A stretch of DNA of 64,000 bases from Roseibacillus persicicus (GCF_014651675.1 NZ_BMXI01000006.1:1-64000), one strand, 5' to 3'. Shown: positions 27,801-37,264, counted from the first letter of the stretch. Notes: a model not told the origin generated them from the sequence alone. A program made the numbers and translations.

Positions 27801-30800
27801 CAACCGGGGTAGTTCGATCACACTGCCGGGGACTGCGGAAGAAGCTCGCGGCATGGCCCTCGCTTTGCTCTTGAATGATGCGAAGAAGGAAGAGGGAGAA
27901 GATCAGCAAGCGCTCATCGATGCGATTCCGTTTCCCAACACTCCTTTTTACGAACAGCTTCGCAATTTCGACAAGCTGCACGATTGGCTTCTCGCTGAAC
28001 TGGAAGCCGGGCGGATGGATCTGAAGGATGCGGTGAGAAGGGGCGGCTATGATGATGAATTTCCCGTCGAGCTCCTCAAGGAGGCGGCCAACACTCTGGT
28101 CGAAGTTGAACCTGAAGTAGCGGCCATGGCCTGCGAGATTCTCCTCCGTCGCTTGCCGAATGAGGGTGGCATGTGGGTGGAGAAGTGGATCGAGATTTTG
28201 CTGAAGGAGCCGGCTGAGGAACGTGCGCAGAAGCTGGGGCAGATTGCCTTGTTGTGTCTGGGCGATTCCAGCGGCATGTATCGAAGTCATTTTTACGGCT
28301 ACGGGCGTTCCACGAGAATTGTGGTGACCCGGTCGACGAAAGAAAAGGTGCGCAAGGTATTAACGGACGCTGTGGAGACTGGGCAAACAGCTGGGAACGA
28401 GAAGGAGCGAATCAGTCAGGCCAGCCAGAAATTGGGATGGTTGGAGGTTCTCTTGCAGGATGCGTGGCAGCGGGGCGATGCTGCGGAGACTGTTCGGATT
28501 TTCAATCATTTGTTAGAAACCAACGAGGTTGCATTCCGCGGCCAGAAGCCCGGGAGGGTCTTTTATCAGGGGCACTTTTATCCCTCCTCGTCATTTGGAG
28601 GAGGGAGTAGTCGGGGTCTCTTGAGCCCGCCACCCTATCCGAATGATCGGGGTAGTCTGCCGTCGGTTTGGGGGCGCCTGATGTTGGTATCAAGCAACAC
28701 CGACCGAAGGGGAAATGCCGGAAGCCAGGCTATGGAAGGGGCTGCCTTTTATAAAAAGTGGGAGGAGGCCAAGCGCAAGAAGGCTGCAGCGGACCCCAAC
28801 GCCATCGAGAAGCTTCCGGGGATGAACCCCGACGACTTCAGAAAAGTGATCTCCGAGCTGAGCAGTCTGGAGGCTCAAGCCATGGCCTGGCAGTGGTGTA
28901 AGGATGAGGCCAAGGTTCAGGAGGCTATGGGGAAAATGGAGGAGAGCAACGAAGGGGAGGTTTTGCTCGCAGTGGCTGGCTATGCGGCGCAGCAGAAAGA
29001 CTTTGAGAAATCCTACGAGATGCTGGAGCGTGCGCGTTCCATTTCTTTGGACCGCAACCGCCGTAAGGAAGTCGACCGCTACTTGATCTTTGTAGGTGCA
29101 GCTTTGGCAGGAGAAGAATCGGAACGGGACTTGGAGCAAGCGAAGCGAGCTTGTCTCCGCCTGCAAAAGGACTTCCGTAGTGAGCAGCAGATCAATGAGC
29201 TGGCAGAGTCTATGCGAAATCTGAAAATGGATGAGGAGGCGCGCCGTCTCGTTCGCAAGCTCAATCGACCCAGCGGCCGCTCTGTCGTTCGTCAGGGAGG
29301 AAGGCGGCAATCCGAGAGCTTCAGCAAGTTGCTGGTAGAAGGAAACGAGGACGGAGCGGTTCGAGAAGCATTGCGGCTTCTCAGAGTCTTTTCGCGAAGT
29401 CAGAGCAACGACTGGGAGCAACGCCAGTTCTTGGAGGTGGTTCAGAAGTCGGGTTTGGCTGAGAAAGTTATCGAGCTTGCCGATCCGGGACCAGACTCTG
29501 CTGTTTCGCGTCGGATAGAGTTCGTAAAGTTGTGCGAGACTCTGAGTTTGGGTGATAAAGGGGTACCCTATTTGCAGGCTTTGGTTGAGAGTGAGCCCGA
29601 CAATTCCCGGGTGCAGGCATTGGCTATGGTCATCTTGCCAAAAGAAGAAGGTGAACTGAACCTGGAGGGCTTGATTGCGAAGGGCGATGTCGATGCGGTC
29701 GGGGAGGTGGTGCTCGGTTTGGTTGGCAAGAGTGGACGGGATGGCGATGAAACGAGCGTGAAGGCTGCGGTCGATCTGGCGGTGAAGTTCTTAGAAGAAT
29801 TGGAACCTTCAGCAGAAAAGTCCGCGAATTTTTATGAGCAGCAAAGAAATCTAACTTGGGTCAACGCGATCTTCTTTTCTCTTGATGGAGATTACTCGAG
29901 AGCTTCGGAGGAAGAGCCGGATCAGGAAAATAAGCTGAGAGAAATCAGATTGGAGAGCTTGAAGTCGTTGGCGACGGTTGCTCTGAGACATGGGCAAACA
30001 GCCAATCAGGGTTTTGCCATTTTGGAAGGTTGTCAGGAGTTGCTGGCAATAGGTGAAGAGGAGATGAGGGAAGCCGCGGTTCAATGCTTGTCTCATCAAA
30101 ACGCGCTGAACATCGATGAATACTGGTACGTCCGGGTAGGAAGAAGTTCGTCTGGATACGGCAGGCCGAAGATTGCAGGGCGTGCATCTGATGATTGGTT
30201 GATGACCTACTTCGCCGGCGTCGGTGATGAGAATTTGCGGAATGAACTTTGGAAGAAGCTGACCGAAGCGACTCCTGCCAGAGAACGGCTCTATAGCTTG
30301 AGTGCTCTTCTTGCGGGATGGGGCGAAGGTGAGGTCCAACAGGCGATGGATGAGTGGAAGGCTTCTTTGCCCCAGAGTCAGAATGAGAAAGCCGCAGAGT
30401 ATGCCGAGTTGCTTAAAATGTCCTATCTAGCCGGGATAAGCGAAGAGGCAGCGGGAGCTCTGGAGCAGGAGTGTTTCTCCTTGCTGGCACAGGGACAGAA
30501 TTTCAACAACAGCAAGATCCTGCCGTTGTGCAAGCAAAAGCTAGTCGCTCATGGAGAGGAGGCTAGTGTGAGAATGTTAGACCGATATTTGACCGAGATC
30601 GTGGGACCGAATGAGCTTTGGGAAGAGTGGGCGGCGCTCAAGCGCGATGATGCTCTTCCGCAACCACTCTCGAGTTTGGGCTATCATGTTCAAGACCTCA
30701 TCTCCTCGTTTCAACGAGGCAGCAATGATCTCGAACTCTATCTCCGACTTCATAACCATCCGTTGCATACGCAAAACACTTCCAGCCACTACTTGTCCCG

Positions 30801-33705
30801 ATGCTTGGCGAATCTGATCAGCAGGACCAGCGTGGAAGAGGCCGAGAAGGATCTGAGCGAACTCGGTCTCTGGACGCGTTCCTGGTCTGAGCTAGGAGCG
30901 GACTTAGGTGGCACGACTCTCTGGGAGCAATTCGCGAGTGCCTGTAACTTGAATGTGAAGGGAGGGCGAAGTGAGTTGGCAGATCGAATCAAGAAGCAGG
31001 GTGGGGGGCGACAGTTGCTTTTTGTTAAGAGACTCGAAAAAGAGAAAGTCGATCTTGGTAAGGAGCTCGGAGACTACACGGATGATTTTGTGACTGAAAA
31101 CGCCAGCGAGCGGGCCGGTCTCGCCTCGATTCTGAAACCTCACTTTGCCGAACTAAAAGAGGTGAAGGGGCAAGAGCAACTCTCCCTCCTGTTAGAACAA
31201 CTCGAACAGGAACGAAACCTCGGTCGGATGGCCAGAATCGACGCGCTTTTGAATGGCGGGTTGGATGGGATTAATCGGGACAACCACGAGGAATGCTCTG
31301 AAGTTATAGGCTTGGCCGCTGAAGCGATGGCCGTGGACAAAGGAAAAGCGGCGGACCTCATTACCGGCCTATTGGAATTTCAGGTCCAGCCCAGCTGGGG
31401 CTATAACTCTCAGCAAGCTGAGAACTTTTTAGTCCAGCGGAGTCGTTCGCAGTTCGAGGAAGTGATGAGAAAGGGTCATTCCGCGAAGGTGCCGATGTTG
31501 GACTGGATTGGCTTTTTGGAGGAGCTCTTCAAGCACGAGAATGCTCGCAAGATTGGGTTGCCCGACTCGAGCGAATACTACTTCCAGGAACGGATGCTCG
31601 AGTTCTGGAGAAAGCAGAAGAAGCCGGAGAGTTTTGCCGATGAGCGGGAGAAAAAACTCTTCAAAAATTCCCATTGGAAGGACTTTCCCGCCTTCTTTGC
31701 CGATGCCACCCCTGAGCTCAAGCAGGCCGCGGTGTGGTATCTCTACCTTCGCGAGGCGCGCAACTGGAACGCCAAGGGAATGAGCGGTTCATACTGGGAT
31801 TGGATGGTTGAAGAGCGATTCCTCGAGGCTGAGCCTGACCTGGCGGGGGCGCTCACGGCGATGTTGGCCACCCGGGATTGGGATGCTTTGCCGGAAGAGG
31901 GGAGAGCCTATGCCCGGGAGGCGTTGAGCAGCCTGTTCCTGAACGAAGACTTATCTGTTGTTCTCAGAATGGAGGTGGCTTGCGCGGCCGCAGTGAGAGA
32001 AGACCTCTTGCGAGACGAGGCTCTTCTCAACGCTCTCGCGCAACTGGCCGGGACTTTTTTCTCAGGTGATTGGCATCCGGGAGGAGCGCGTGTGGGGGGG
32101 CTTTTCAAACAACTCGCGCAAGTCGAGCTTTCTACCTCCAAGCAAGCCTGGGTTCAGGTAGTCGGGGAAAGTAAAAACCTTCTTTCGAGAGCCAGTCTGG
32201 AAGACAACTTTTCCTACTATTATGGCTCGTTGCTCAAAGGTTCGATTTTCTTGGCTTGCAAACTCAATGAAGAAGAGGTGCTCGAAGAGCTTTGTCGAGC
32301 GGGCGGACCGGATTTGGTTGGCGACTTGGAGATGATTCAGGCATTCGCCGGACAAGGGTATTCCAAGCTCGTAAACACTCTGGTCCAGGCACCCGGTCTC
32401 TCTTACAAGTCGGAAGGAGGTAAATGGAATACGATGCGCAAGGAAGCTGTCGACAAACTGTTGCCTATGATTCGCAATGAGGCCGAACGATACCGCATAG
32501 AAGTGATACTCTCTTCCTTGGATGATGAGAAAGACTTTGATGGTGAGAGTCGGGAGCAGCGCTTGATTCGCTTGAGTGAGGAGTTTGCGCAACGGGCGAG
32601 CAAGGTTCCCCAATCCCAGTTGCAAATCCTAGCCGCGCTTTTGCAAGAGTCTCAGGTGGAGCAAAACCTGAAGGATGCGATTCGGGCCGTCTGTGGGCGT
32701 TGGACAATCTTACAAGCCAGTGGTAACCAATCTGTTCCCGGAGTCGAGGTTAGAGGGTTGGCTCGCGTGCTTGGGCAGGCGATGCAGAGCGAAGTTCGCT
32801 CCGGGGAGATGGAGATAACGGCAAAGAACATGAGCTTGCTCGCTCAGCAGTTTCTACTGAGTCAAAACCACTACGAATCCTCGCAGAGCATTCGGTCCCT
32901 GGTGCCCGCTCTCCTGGAAGGCTTGATAAAGCGGGACTTGGAAAAACCGACGGAGTCTCTTCCCGACGAGTTTGAGGAGATGACCCGGGAGTGGTTGGAG
33001 CAAGTCTTGTCGACGGGGCGGAATTACAATGAGAATTACAACTCACTGACGTGCCTTGCTCTTCAGGTGGCCCTGATGCAGGGGCGCACTCGAGAGTTCT
33101 TTGAATGGGGTGAGGCCTTGGATGGAAAAGCAGGCGATTCCTGGGATGACTATTGGAAGAAAAAATCACTGACACCGATTAAGCCCTTTGCGGAGATCCC
33201 AGGTTGGCTGAATAAAGATATGGCTCCCTATCGGCGCAATTGGGTGTCGAGCTTGCTTGGCGACCCGCATGTCTATGAGAACCTGCTGGTCGACTACTGG
33301 TCTCTCATCAAGCTCGTGGATTGGCGCTTGGCGGATAGCAAAGGTCTGACTCTCGCGCTTGAGAAGTTGCCGGAAGACTTACCCTATCTGGACAAACTGC
33401 GCATCGAGCTTGCTGCCTTTCCGGCCTTGCGCGGAAAAGAAGCAAAGAAAGGGCTGCAGAATCTACGGGCCATCCGCGACGAGGGGAGAAGCGAGGGCGA
33501 TGGCTTCAAGGAAACTTATGCTCTTCTGGTCATGTTGGACTATTATGCGCAGAAGAAGCCCAAAGGTTGGAAGGAGAAAGCGGTGGCCTTGGGCGAGCAG
33601 CTGGACTGGGAGCACTTGGACGAGGGGCGACGAAAGCACTATCAAGACGAAGTCGCGAAGTGGGAGAAGCAGGCTGCCGAGCAAGCGGCCAAAGAAGAGG
33701 AGTGA
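24868..33705 (+). CDS. Giant exported TPR protein (2945 residues)
   Basis: The ATG at 24868 starts a signal peptide (MKMSRGLAIFLGFAMGSWAVE); in-frame sequence upstream is not protein-like. Tetratricopeptide repeats fill roughly residues 60-1000, for example EAVAAWKELLKANPDDEELR and EAVALFREILKITPGD. The rest is continuous alpha-helical repeat sequence, less regular, with small Gly/Ser/Tyr/Arg-rich inserts near residues 975, 1140, 1240 and 1760. No catalytic motif, membrane anchor, sorting signal or PEP-CTERM was seen, so the protein is probably a periplasmic or surface scaffold. The C-terminus is acidic and lysine-rich. The function is unknown. It stands alone, with the photolyase gene converging 47 bases downstream. 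Confidence 0.85.
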   Translation: MKMSRGLAIFLGFAMGSWAVEPNEKAGRYHQLLLKRPESTTLFERFVDSWLDSDSKEDLETFLKDSAAGGGAAEWRLLAAYQEWMGREEDAMEALDKALALDGENGELLMARAKLKSLMLDFEGALGDLEKAGAGAGEDAAALKGTWLARAGRPEEAVAAWKELLKANPDDEELREDLIELEVGEGLYDEAIATGRELAGNTKDPYQRALRLMRVGAIEVMAGQRDEGVATYRTVLKMTGEDSWLEREALAQIEKVYRRDQDIAGLRKLYQDLREDFPQRVSLRKGLAAQMAANGEIDEAVALFREILKITPGDLKNREEFIALLESEGKYKDAVEELQVMIRGNEDQAEPWERMARLRDLMRDEDGLLQALERVRELRSGDAQGVVQVAALYQHYERADLAEELLREGMARFAEVVELKEALASHLVGSLDDEAKQEEATSLWLEMADGADAEGVLRVARSLMANKRGTVAYALLAERIGDFPDNALLLNQLCQAALAAEKEEEAFPHAMALARLAKAPTELDAALKVVGTLGRRLDLQDVIDGCRAVEEKGLVDWCVISELESLRGDLIASDEALAKAQKLDDGLMVASQRVRNLERRGEVTKAIGAMRELLERPGGRKPVHLRKLVDLLERDDKKEEALVEVDAWKQLAPGDKTAWLRRGELLEALGRPDEKVTEYRRALAKFGDEEELRAALAKALVHAGEYAEGERIYRKLYEQAEDFTAQNRWIQELSQLAKQEGRTDELIAEFERRKRTNSREAAPLMALAKIHEQLNNFAAQSEALDEAVRRKPQDVTLREELARVQEKAGDLNGALATLQEAVRQNPGPRSKEKLAAFCFRIGETDLGLEVLSGLQQGDPRAIEGTALNLGMSGEWGTVISYLDRDSYNDWRFDLLRGVAFFHEQEKEKAREIWRSVATVNNEIEGLKPAVDEKTLKKWVRYASRSASPETENEAARHNFLFAQASTLLRKQDQNYGSRNRGSSITLPGTAEEARGMALALLLNDAKKEEGEDQQALIDAIPFPNTPFYEQLRNFDKLHDWLLAELEAGRMDLKDAVRRGGYDDEFPVELLKEAANTLVEVEPEVAAMACEILLRRLPNEGGMWVEKWIEILLKEPAEERAQKLGQIALLCLGDSSGMYRSHFYGYGRSTRIVVTRSTKEKVRKVLTDAVETGQTAGNEKERISQASQKLGWLEVLLQDAWQRGDAAETVRIFNHLLETNEVAFRGQKPGRVFYQGHFYPSSSFGGGSSRGLLSPPPYPNDRGSLPSVWGRLMLVSSNTDRRGNAGSQAMEGAAFYKKWEEAKRKKAAADPNAIEKLPGMNPDDFRKVISELSSLEAQAMAWQWCKDEAKVQEAMGKMEESNEGEVLLAVAGYAAQQKDFEKSYEMLERARSISLDRNRRKEVDRYLIFVGAALAGEESERDLEQAKRACLRLQKDFRSEQQINELAESMRNLKMDEEARRLVRKLNRPSGRSVVRQGGRRQSESFSKLLVEGNEDGAVREALRLLRVFSRSQSNDWEQRQFLEVVQKSGLAEKVIELADPGPDSAVSRRIEFVKLCETLSLGDKGVPYLQALVESEPDNSRVQALAMVILPKEEGELNLEGLIAKGDVDAVGEVVLGLVGKSGRDGDETSVKAAVDLAVKFLEELEPSAEKSANFYEQQRNLTWVNAIFFSLDGDYSRASEEEPDQENKLREIRLESLKSLATVALRHGQTANQGFAILEGCQELLAIGEEEMREAAVQCLSHQNALNIDEYWYVRVGRSSSGYGRPKIAGRASDDWLMTYFAGVGDENLRNELWKKLTEATPARERLYSLSALLAGWGEGEVQQAMDEWKASLPQSQNEKAAEYAELLKMSYLAGISEEAAGALEQECFSLLAQGQNFNNSKILPLCKQKLVAHGEEASVRMLDRYLTEIVGPNELWEEWAALKRDDALPQPLSSLGYHVQDLISSFQRGSNDLELYLRLHNHPLHTQNTSSHYLSRCLANLISRTSVEEAEKDLSELGLWTRSWSELGADLGGTTLWEQFASACNLNVKGGRSELADRIKKQGGGRQLLFVKRLEKEKVDLGKELGDYTDDFVTENASERAGLASILKPHFAELKEVKGQEQLSLLLEQLEQERNLGRMARIDALLNGGLDGINRDNHEECSEVIGLAAEAMAVDKGKAADLITGLLEFQVQPSWGYNSQQAENFLVQRSRSQFEEVMRKGHSAKVPMLDWIGFLEELFKHENARKIGLPDSSEYYFQERMLEFWRKQKKPESFADEREKKLFKNSHWKDFPAFFADATPELKQAAVWYLYLREARNWNAKGMSGSYWDWMVEERFLEAEPDLAGALTAMLATRDWDALPEEGRAYAREALSSLFLNEDLSVVLRMEVACAAAVREDLLRDEALLNALAQLAGTFFSGDWHPGGARVGGLFKQLAQVELSTSKQAWVQVVGESKNLLSRASLEDNFSYYYGSLLKGSIFLACKLNEEEVLEELCRAGGPDLVGDLEMIQAFAGQGYSKLVNTLVQAPGLSYKSEGGKWNTMRKEAVDKLLPMIRNEAERYRIEVILSSLDDEKDFDGESREQRLIRLSEEFAQRASKVPQSQLQILAALLQESQVEQNLKDAIRAVCGRWTILQASGNQSVPGVEVRGLARVLGQAMQSEVRSGEMEITAKNMSLLAQQFLLSQNHYESSQSIRSLVPALLEGLIKRDLEKPTESLPDEFEEMTREWLEQVLSTGRNYNENYNSLTCLALQVALMQGRTREFFEWGEALDGKAGDSWDDYWKKKSLTPIKPFAEIPGWLNKDMAPYRRNWVSSLLGDPHVYENLLVDYWSLIKLVDWRLADSKGLTLALEKLPEDLPYLDKLRIELAAFPALRGKEAKKGLQNLRAIRDEGRSEGDGFKETYALLVMLDYYAQKKPKGWKEKAVALGEQLDWEHLDEGRRKHYQDEVAKWEKQAAEQAAKEEE

Positions 33706-33752
33706 TTCCGGCCCGCTTCGAGGATCCCTTCTTTGGGCAAACCTACTTTTTC

Positions 33753-35186
33753 CTAAGCTTTACCTCTTACGGTATCGAGATGCTTCTTGAATATTGAAAG
33801 CGTTTTATCGCGCTCTTGGGCGTGATTGACGATGGGCTGCGGGTAGCTTTTCCCATGGCCACTCACCAAATCGGGCGCTTCGTGGAGGGCCTTGGCCGGG
33901 ACGGCATCCAGTTCGGGAACCCACTTTTTGATATATTCGCCCTTGGCGTCGAAGCGCTTGGACTGGGTCCATGGGTTTTGGATGCGGAAGTAGGGGGCGG
34001 CATCGGCGCCCGTGCCCGCCGACCATTGCCAGCCTCCGTTGTTGGAGGCGATTTCGCCGTCCAAGAGATGTTGAGCAAAGTGCTGTTCGCCCAAGCGCCA
34101 GTCGAGATGAAGGTCTTTGGTCAAGAACATGGCCACGATCATCCGCACCCGGTTGTGCATGAAGCCGGTGGTCCTCAGCTCCCGCATACCCGCATCGACG
34201 ATGGGAAACCCGGTATGCCCTTCTTTCCAAGCTTCAAACTTTTCGTCTGGTTCGGCCCACGGCAATCCGCGGTAGTCCGCATTAAACTCATGTTGCAACA
34301 CCTCGGGATAGGCTTCTAACAAGTGGAGATAGAAATCACGCCAAGCGAGTTCTTTGATGAATGTGTGATAGCTGGCGCGAACATCGGGATCGCGGGCCTC
34401 TTCGTGGGCCTTGTGCGCTTCGGCGTAAGCCTTCCGAATTGAGATGGTTCCCCAGCGAAGATCTTGCGAAAGCCGGGAGGTTGCGGGAACGCTGGGGTGA
34501 TCGCGGTTCTGCGCATAGCTGGGCAGGCGCTTGGCAATTGCGTCTTTGAGACGAGAGCGGGCCGCCGCTTCACTCCCGGAGAGCAAGTCGAGATGGGAGG
34601 GGAGATTGAGCTGCCAATTCTCCAGGGTGGGCAGGGGATCGGAGGCGATTTGATCGGGGGTCGCCAGCTGCTTGGGGGTCGAGGCCGGTTTGCGCTTTTC
34701 CAACTTCAGCCAGCGCTTGCTGTAGGGAGTGTAGACCCGGTAGGCGGTGCCATCATCCTTGGTCGTTTGGTCGAAGGTGTGCAGTGCGACGTCATCGTGG
34801 CCCACACAGGCGACACCGCGGGCTTCGCAGATCTCGGCAAGGCGCAGCTCGTCCTTTCTTCCGTGCGGATCGGGATCGCGATTGTAGTGGACTTCGGAGA
34901 CCGAGCCCTCGTCGAGCAGTCGGACGATGGCTTCCACCGGGTCGCCCGAGCGAATAATGAGCCGACCCCCCAGTTTGGCGAGATTGCCCGCGAGCGACTC
35001 CAGGCATTCACAGAGAAATTGCTGGCGCCCCGGTCCGGTCCAAGCGTGAGCTTTTTTCCAGTCGCTCGCGACGTAGAGGGGAACCACCTTTTCTCCCTTA
35101 TGACTGGCAGCCAGAAGGGAAGAATTGTCCGACACCCGCAAATCGCGGCGAAACCAGTGGATGATAAAGGAGGGGGATTCGGGCAT
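33753..35186 (-). CDS. phrB: Deoxyribodipyrimidine photolyase
   Basis: This flavoenzyme uses blue light to split cyclobutane pyrimidine dimers. The 477-residue product has the N-terminal alpha/beta antenna domain (HWFRRDLRVSDN at the start) and the helical FAD-binding domain. The FAD domain shows FIKELAWRDFYLHLL, GHTGFPIVDAGMREL and TTGFMHNRVRMIVAMF, followed by the Trp electron-transfer region (GGWQWSAGTGADAAPYFRI) and the C-terminal NPWTQSKRFD. These are the marks of class I CPD photolyase. The ATG at 35186 is preferred to the TTG three codons upstream. A small AP2-like gene lies 9 bases upstream on the same strand and may be co-transcribed. Confidence 0.92.
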   Translation of the reverse strand: MPESPSFIIHWFRRDLRVSDNSSLLAASHKGEKVVPLYVASDWKKAHAWTGPGRQQFLCECLESLAGNLAKLGGRLIIRSGDPVEAIVRLLDEGSVSEVHYNRDPDPHGRKDELRLAEICEARGVACVGHDDVALHTFDQTTKDDGTAYRVYTPYSKRWLKLEKRKPASTPKQLATPDQIASDPLPTLENWQLNLPSHLDLLSGSEAAARSRLKDAIAKRLPSYAQNRDHPSVPATSRLSQDLRWGTISIRKAYAEAHKAHEEARDPDVRASYHTFIKELAWRDFYLHLLEAYPEVLQHEFNADYRGLPWAEPDEKFEAWKEGHTGFPIVDAGMRELRTTGFMHNRVRMIVAMFLTKDLHLDWRLGEQHFAQHLLDGEIASNNGGWQWSAGTGADAAPYFRIQNPWTQSKRFDAKGEYIKKWVPELDAVPAKALHEAPDLVSGHGKSYPQPIVNHAQERDKTLSIFKKHLDTVRGKA

Positions 35187-35195
35187 AGGCCCCAA

Positions 35196-35456
35196 TCAAC
35201 TCTCTTTCAGAAGTTTTTCAGCCTTTTTTATCGTGGTCTGAGTCAGTTTGCCATTCACCTTGCGGGAATTATCAAGAAGCTCTCGTAACTCGGAGAGCTT
35301 GGTTTCCGCCTGCTTGAGGGCTTTTTTAGGGCCGTCGTAGCGTTTATCAGAAAAGTATTTGGTGAAGGTTTTGCCACCTCGGCTGATGCAGAGGCGCCAC
35401 CCTTCAAAGGCGGCAGTTTCGTAGGTGAATCGAGTAAGGTTGGGTTTTGATTTCAT
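35196..35456 (-). CDS. Small AP2-like DNA-binding-type protein
   Basis: The 86-residue basic protein has a central segment FEGWRLCISRGGKTFTKYFS with DKRYDGPKKALKQAETK after it. This resembles the three-strand plus helix AP2-like fold found in bacterial integrases and homing nucleases (W-x-V-x-I-xR-xG-K-x-Y-x-KYF-SD). It is followed by a Lys-rich coiled segment. DNA binding is plausible but unproven. It sits immediately upstream of phrB with 9 bases between the reading frames. Confidence 0.6.
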   Translation of the reverse strand: MKSKPNLTRFTYETAAFEGWRLCISRGGKTFTKYFSDKRYDGPKKALKQAETKLSELRELLDNSRKVNGKLTQTTIKKAEKLLKES

Positions 35457-35673
35457 GACAAAAGAGACCGAAAGATCAATGAATGCAGTAACAGATTACT
35501 GCTTTTTGCAAGATGTGGGAAGCATGAACGTGATTTCAGGTGTAAAAAAATGTTGCAAATAGTGTGCCTGTGCTGTTGCTTCCCGCCCGCGAGTCAATCA
35601 ACGCCGTAGGTCCTTCGCTGCTTGTTAGTGCAAGTGGAACTCGCCGAAGGGGAACCCGGCAACCACAAATAAT
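35457..35673 (+). other. Leader and promoter region of rpoA
   Basis: The 217 bases between the divergent AP2-like gene and rpoA hold no gene. The rpoA start is preceded by gaaggggaa at about 35645-35653, a ribosome-binding-type sequence rather far from the ATG. No clear -35/-10 pair or ribosomal-protein binding structure was identified. Confidence 0.35.
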
Positions 35674-36795
35674 ATGTCTGAAGAAGTCCTAGAGGACCAG
35701 AAAGAAGAGAAGGACGGACCTATCCGTCTGGATCGGTTCGAAGTGCCGAACCGCCTGATTAAAGACGAAGATACTGCTACTGAATTCTATGGTCAGTTCG
35801 TAGCCGAGCCTTTCGAGCGTGGCTTCGGTCACACCGTGGGCAACTCTCTCCGTCGTGTTTTGCTTTCCTCCCTGGAAGGTGCCGCCATCACATCCGTCCG
35901 GATTTCCGGCGTGCAGCATGAATTCTCGACCCTCGCCGGAGTGGTGGAAGATGTCACTGACATCATCCTCAATCTGAAGAAGGTCCGCTTCAAGCACCAC
36001 GGTAAGGAATCCCGGGTCCTTTCCATCAATGTGACCAAAGAAGGTGCGGTTACCGCAGGAGACATTGAGGACGACAACATGTATTCCGTCATCAACAAGG
36101 ACCACGTGATTTGCACCCTTGACCGCAAGGTGAAGTTCGAGTGCGAATTCGAAGTTTCTGTTGGACGTGGATTCCGCATCGCGGATGACAACAAGCGCCC
36201 CGACGCTCCGATCGGCGTCATCGCCATCGACTCCATTTTCAGCCCCGTGACCCGAGTCAAGTATTCGGTTGAGAACACCCGGGTTGGTCAAATTACTGAC
36301 TATGACAAGCTGATTCTCGACATCCACACTGATGGCCGGGTTGAGCCCCATGATGCGCTTTTGCAGGCTTCTGGCATTCTTCGCCACCACCTCGACGTCT
36401 TCGTCAACTACGACGATGATGCGGTTGAGTTCGAAGAGGCACCAGCAGTTCAGAGCGAAGAGAATGCTGCTCTGAAGAAGCTTCTCAACATGAGCGTCAA
36501 CGAGATCGAGCTTTCGGTCCGTGCCGCCAACTGCTTGAACAACGCCAACATTACTTCCGTGGGTCAGCTCGCGATGAAGAGTGAGGCCGAGATGCTCAAG
36601 TATCGTAACTTTGGTAAGAAGTCCTTGAACGAGATTAAGGACAAGCTCACTGAACTCGGATTAGGGTTGGGAATGAGCATCGATCCTTCGTTGCTATCCG
36701 GACCTGTAACCCAACTCCAAGCCCCACGATTGGGTGCTGACGAAGAGGCACCTGTTGGCTTGGCCGACCTGATTGCCCAGAACATTGATGATTGA
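35674..36795 (+). CDS. rpoA: RNA polymerase subunit alpha
   Basis: This subunit assembles RNA polymerase and contacts upstream promoter DNA and activators. At 373 residues it is longer than the usual roughly 330. The N-terminal dimerisation domain (about 15-265) shows FGHTVGNSLRRVLLSSLEGAA-type sequence. The C-terminal domain (about 275-345) has ELSVRAANCLNNANI, then QLAMKSEAEMLKYRNFGKKS. Extra length lies in the charged first 20 residues and in a C-terminal tail after the alphaCTD. Unlike most bacteria, no rpsM-rpsK-rpsD genes precede it; only rplQ follows, 14 bases away. Confidence 0.97.
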   Translation: MSEEVLEDQKEEKDGPIRLDRFEVPNRLIKDEDTATEFYGQFVAEPFERGFGHTVGNSLRRVLLSSLEGAAITSVRISGVQHEFSTLAGVVEDVTDIILNLKKVRFKHHGKESRVLSINVTKEGAVTAGDIEDDNMYSVINKDHVICTLDRKVKFECEFEVSVGRGFRIADDNKRPDAPIGVIAIDSIFSPVTRVKYSVENTRVGQITDYDKLILDIHTDGRVEPHDALLQASGILRHHLDVFVNYDDDAVEFEEAPAVQSEENAALKKLLNMSVNEIELSVRAANCLNNANITSVGQLAMKSEAEMLKYRNFGKKSLNEIKDKLTELGLGLGMSIDPSLLSGPVTQLQAPRLGADEEAPVGLADLIAQNIDD

Positions 36796-36809
36796 TTTAG
36801 AACGAGTTC

Positions 36810-37205
36810 ATGAAACACCGTAGAAAAACTCCCAAACTGAAGCGCAACGCGGCCCAACGTAAGGCCCTGTTGACGAACCTCGCCGCCTCCCTGATTGAAC
36901 ACGGACGCATCCGTACCACTCTTGCCAAAGCCAAAGCTCTTCGCCCCGTGGCGGAAAAGCTGGTGACTCTCGGCAAGCGGGGTGACTTGCACTCCCGTCG
37001 TCAGGCTATTGCCTACCTTCGTCAGAAGGATGTGGTCAGCAAACTCTTTGGTGAAGTCGCCGAAGCTTGTGCCGACCGTCAGGGCGGCTACTGCCGAATC
37101 ACCAAGCTGGGGCCACGCGTGAGCGATGCCGCTCCGATGGCTTACATCGAATTCGTCGACCTCGAAGTCACCGTTGGTGGCGGAGATGACGACGACGACG
37201 AGTAG
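36810..37205 (+). CDS. rplQ: Large ribosomal subunit protein bL17
   Basis: The 131-residue protein binds 23S rRNA in the large subunit. It starts [20 protein letters not shown] and contains [19 protein letters not shown] and [20 protein letters not shown], all bL17 landmarks. The C-terminus ends in a short acidic run (GGGDDDDDE), unusual for this basic protein. It follows rpoA by 14 bases, so the two form an operon that ends in a strong terminator. Confidence 0.97.
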   Translation: MKHRRKTPKLKRNAAQRKALLTNLAASLIEHGRIRTTLAKAKALRPVAEKLVTLGKRGDLHSRRQAIAYLRQKDVVSKLFGEVAEACADRQGGYCRITKLGPRVSDAAPMAYIEFVDLEVTVGGGDDDDDE

Positions 37206-37230
37206 GCCCTCCGAGGCTGAACCTTTTACA

Positions 37231-37264
37231 AAGCTGATCCAGTCTTCTGGATCAGCTTTTTTTT
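37231..37264 (+). terminator. Intrinsic terminator of rpoA-rplQ
   Basis: The perfect 12-bp stem aagctgatccag / ctggatcagctt with loop tctt is followed by eight T. Confidence 0.92.
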
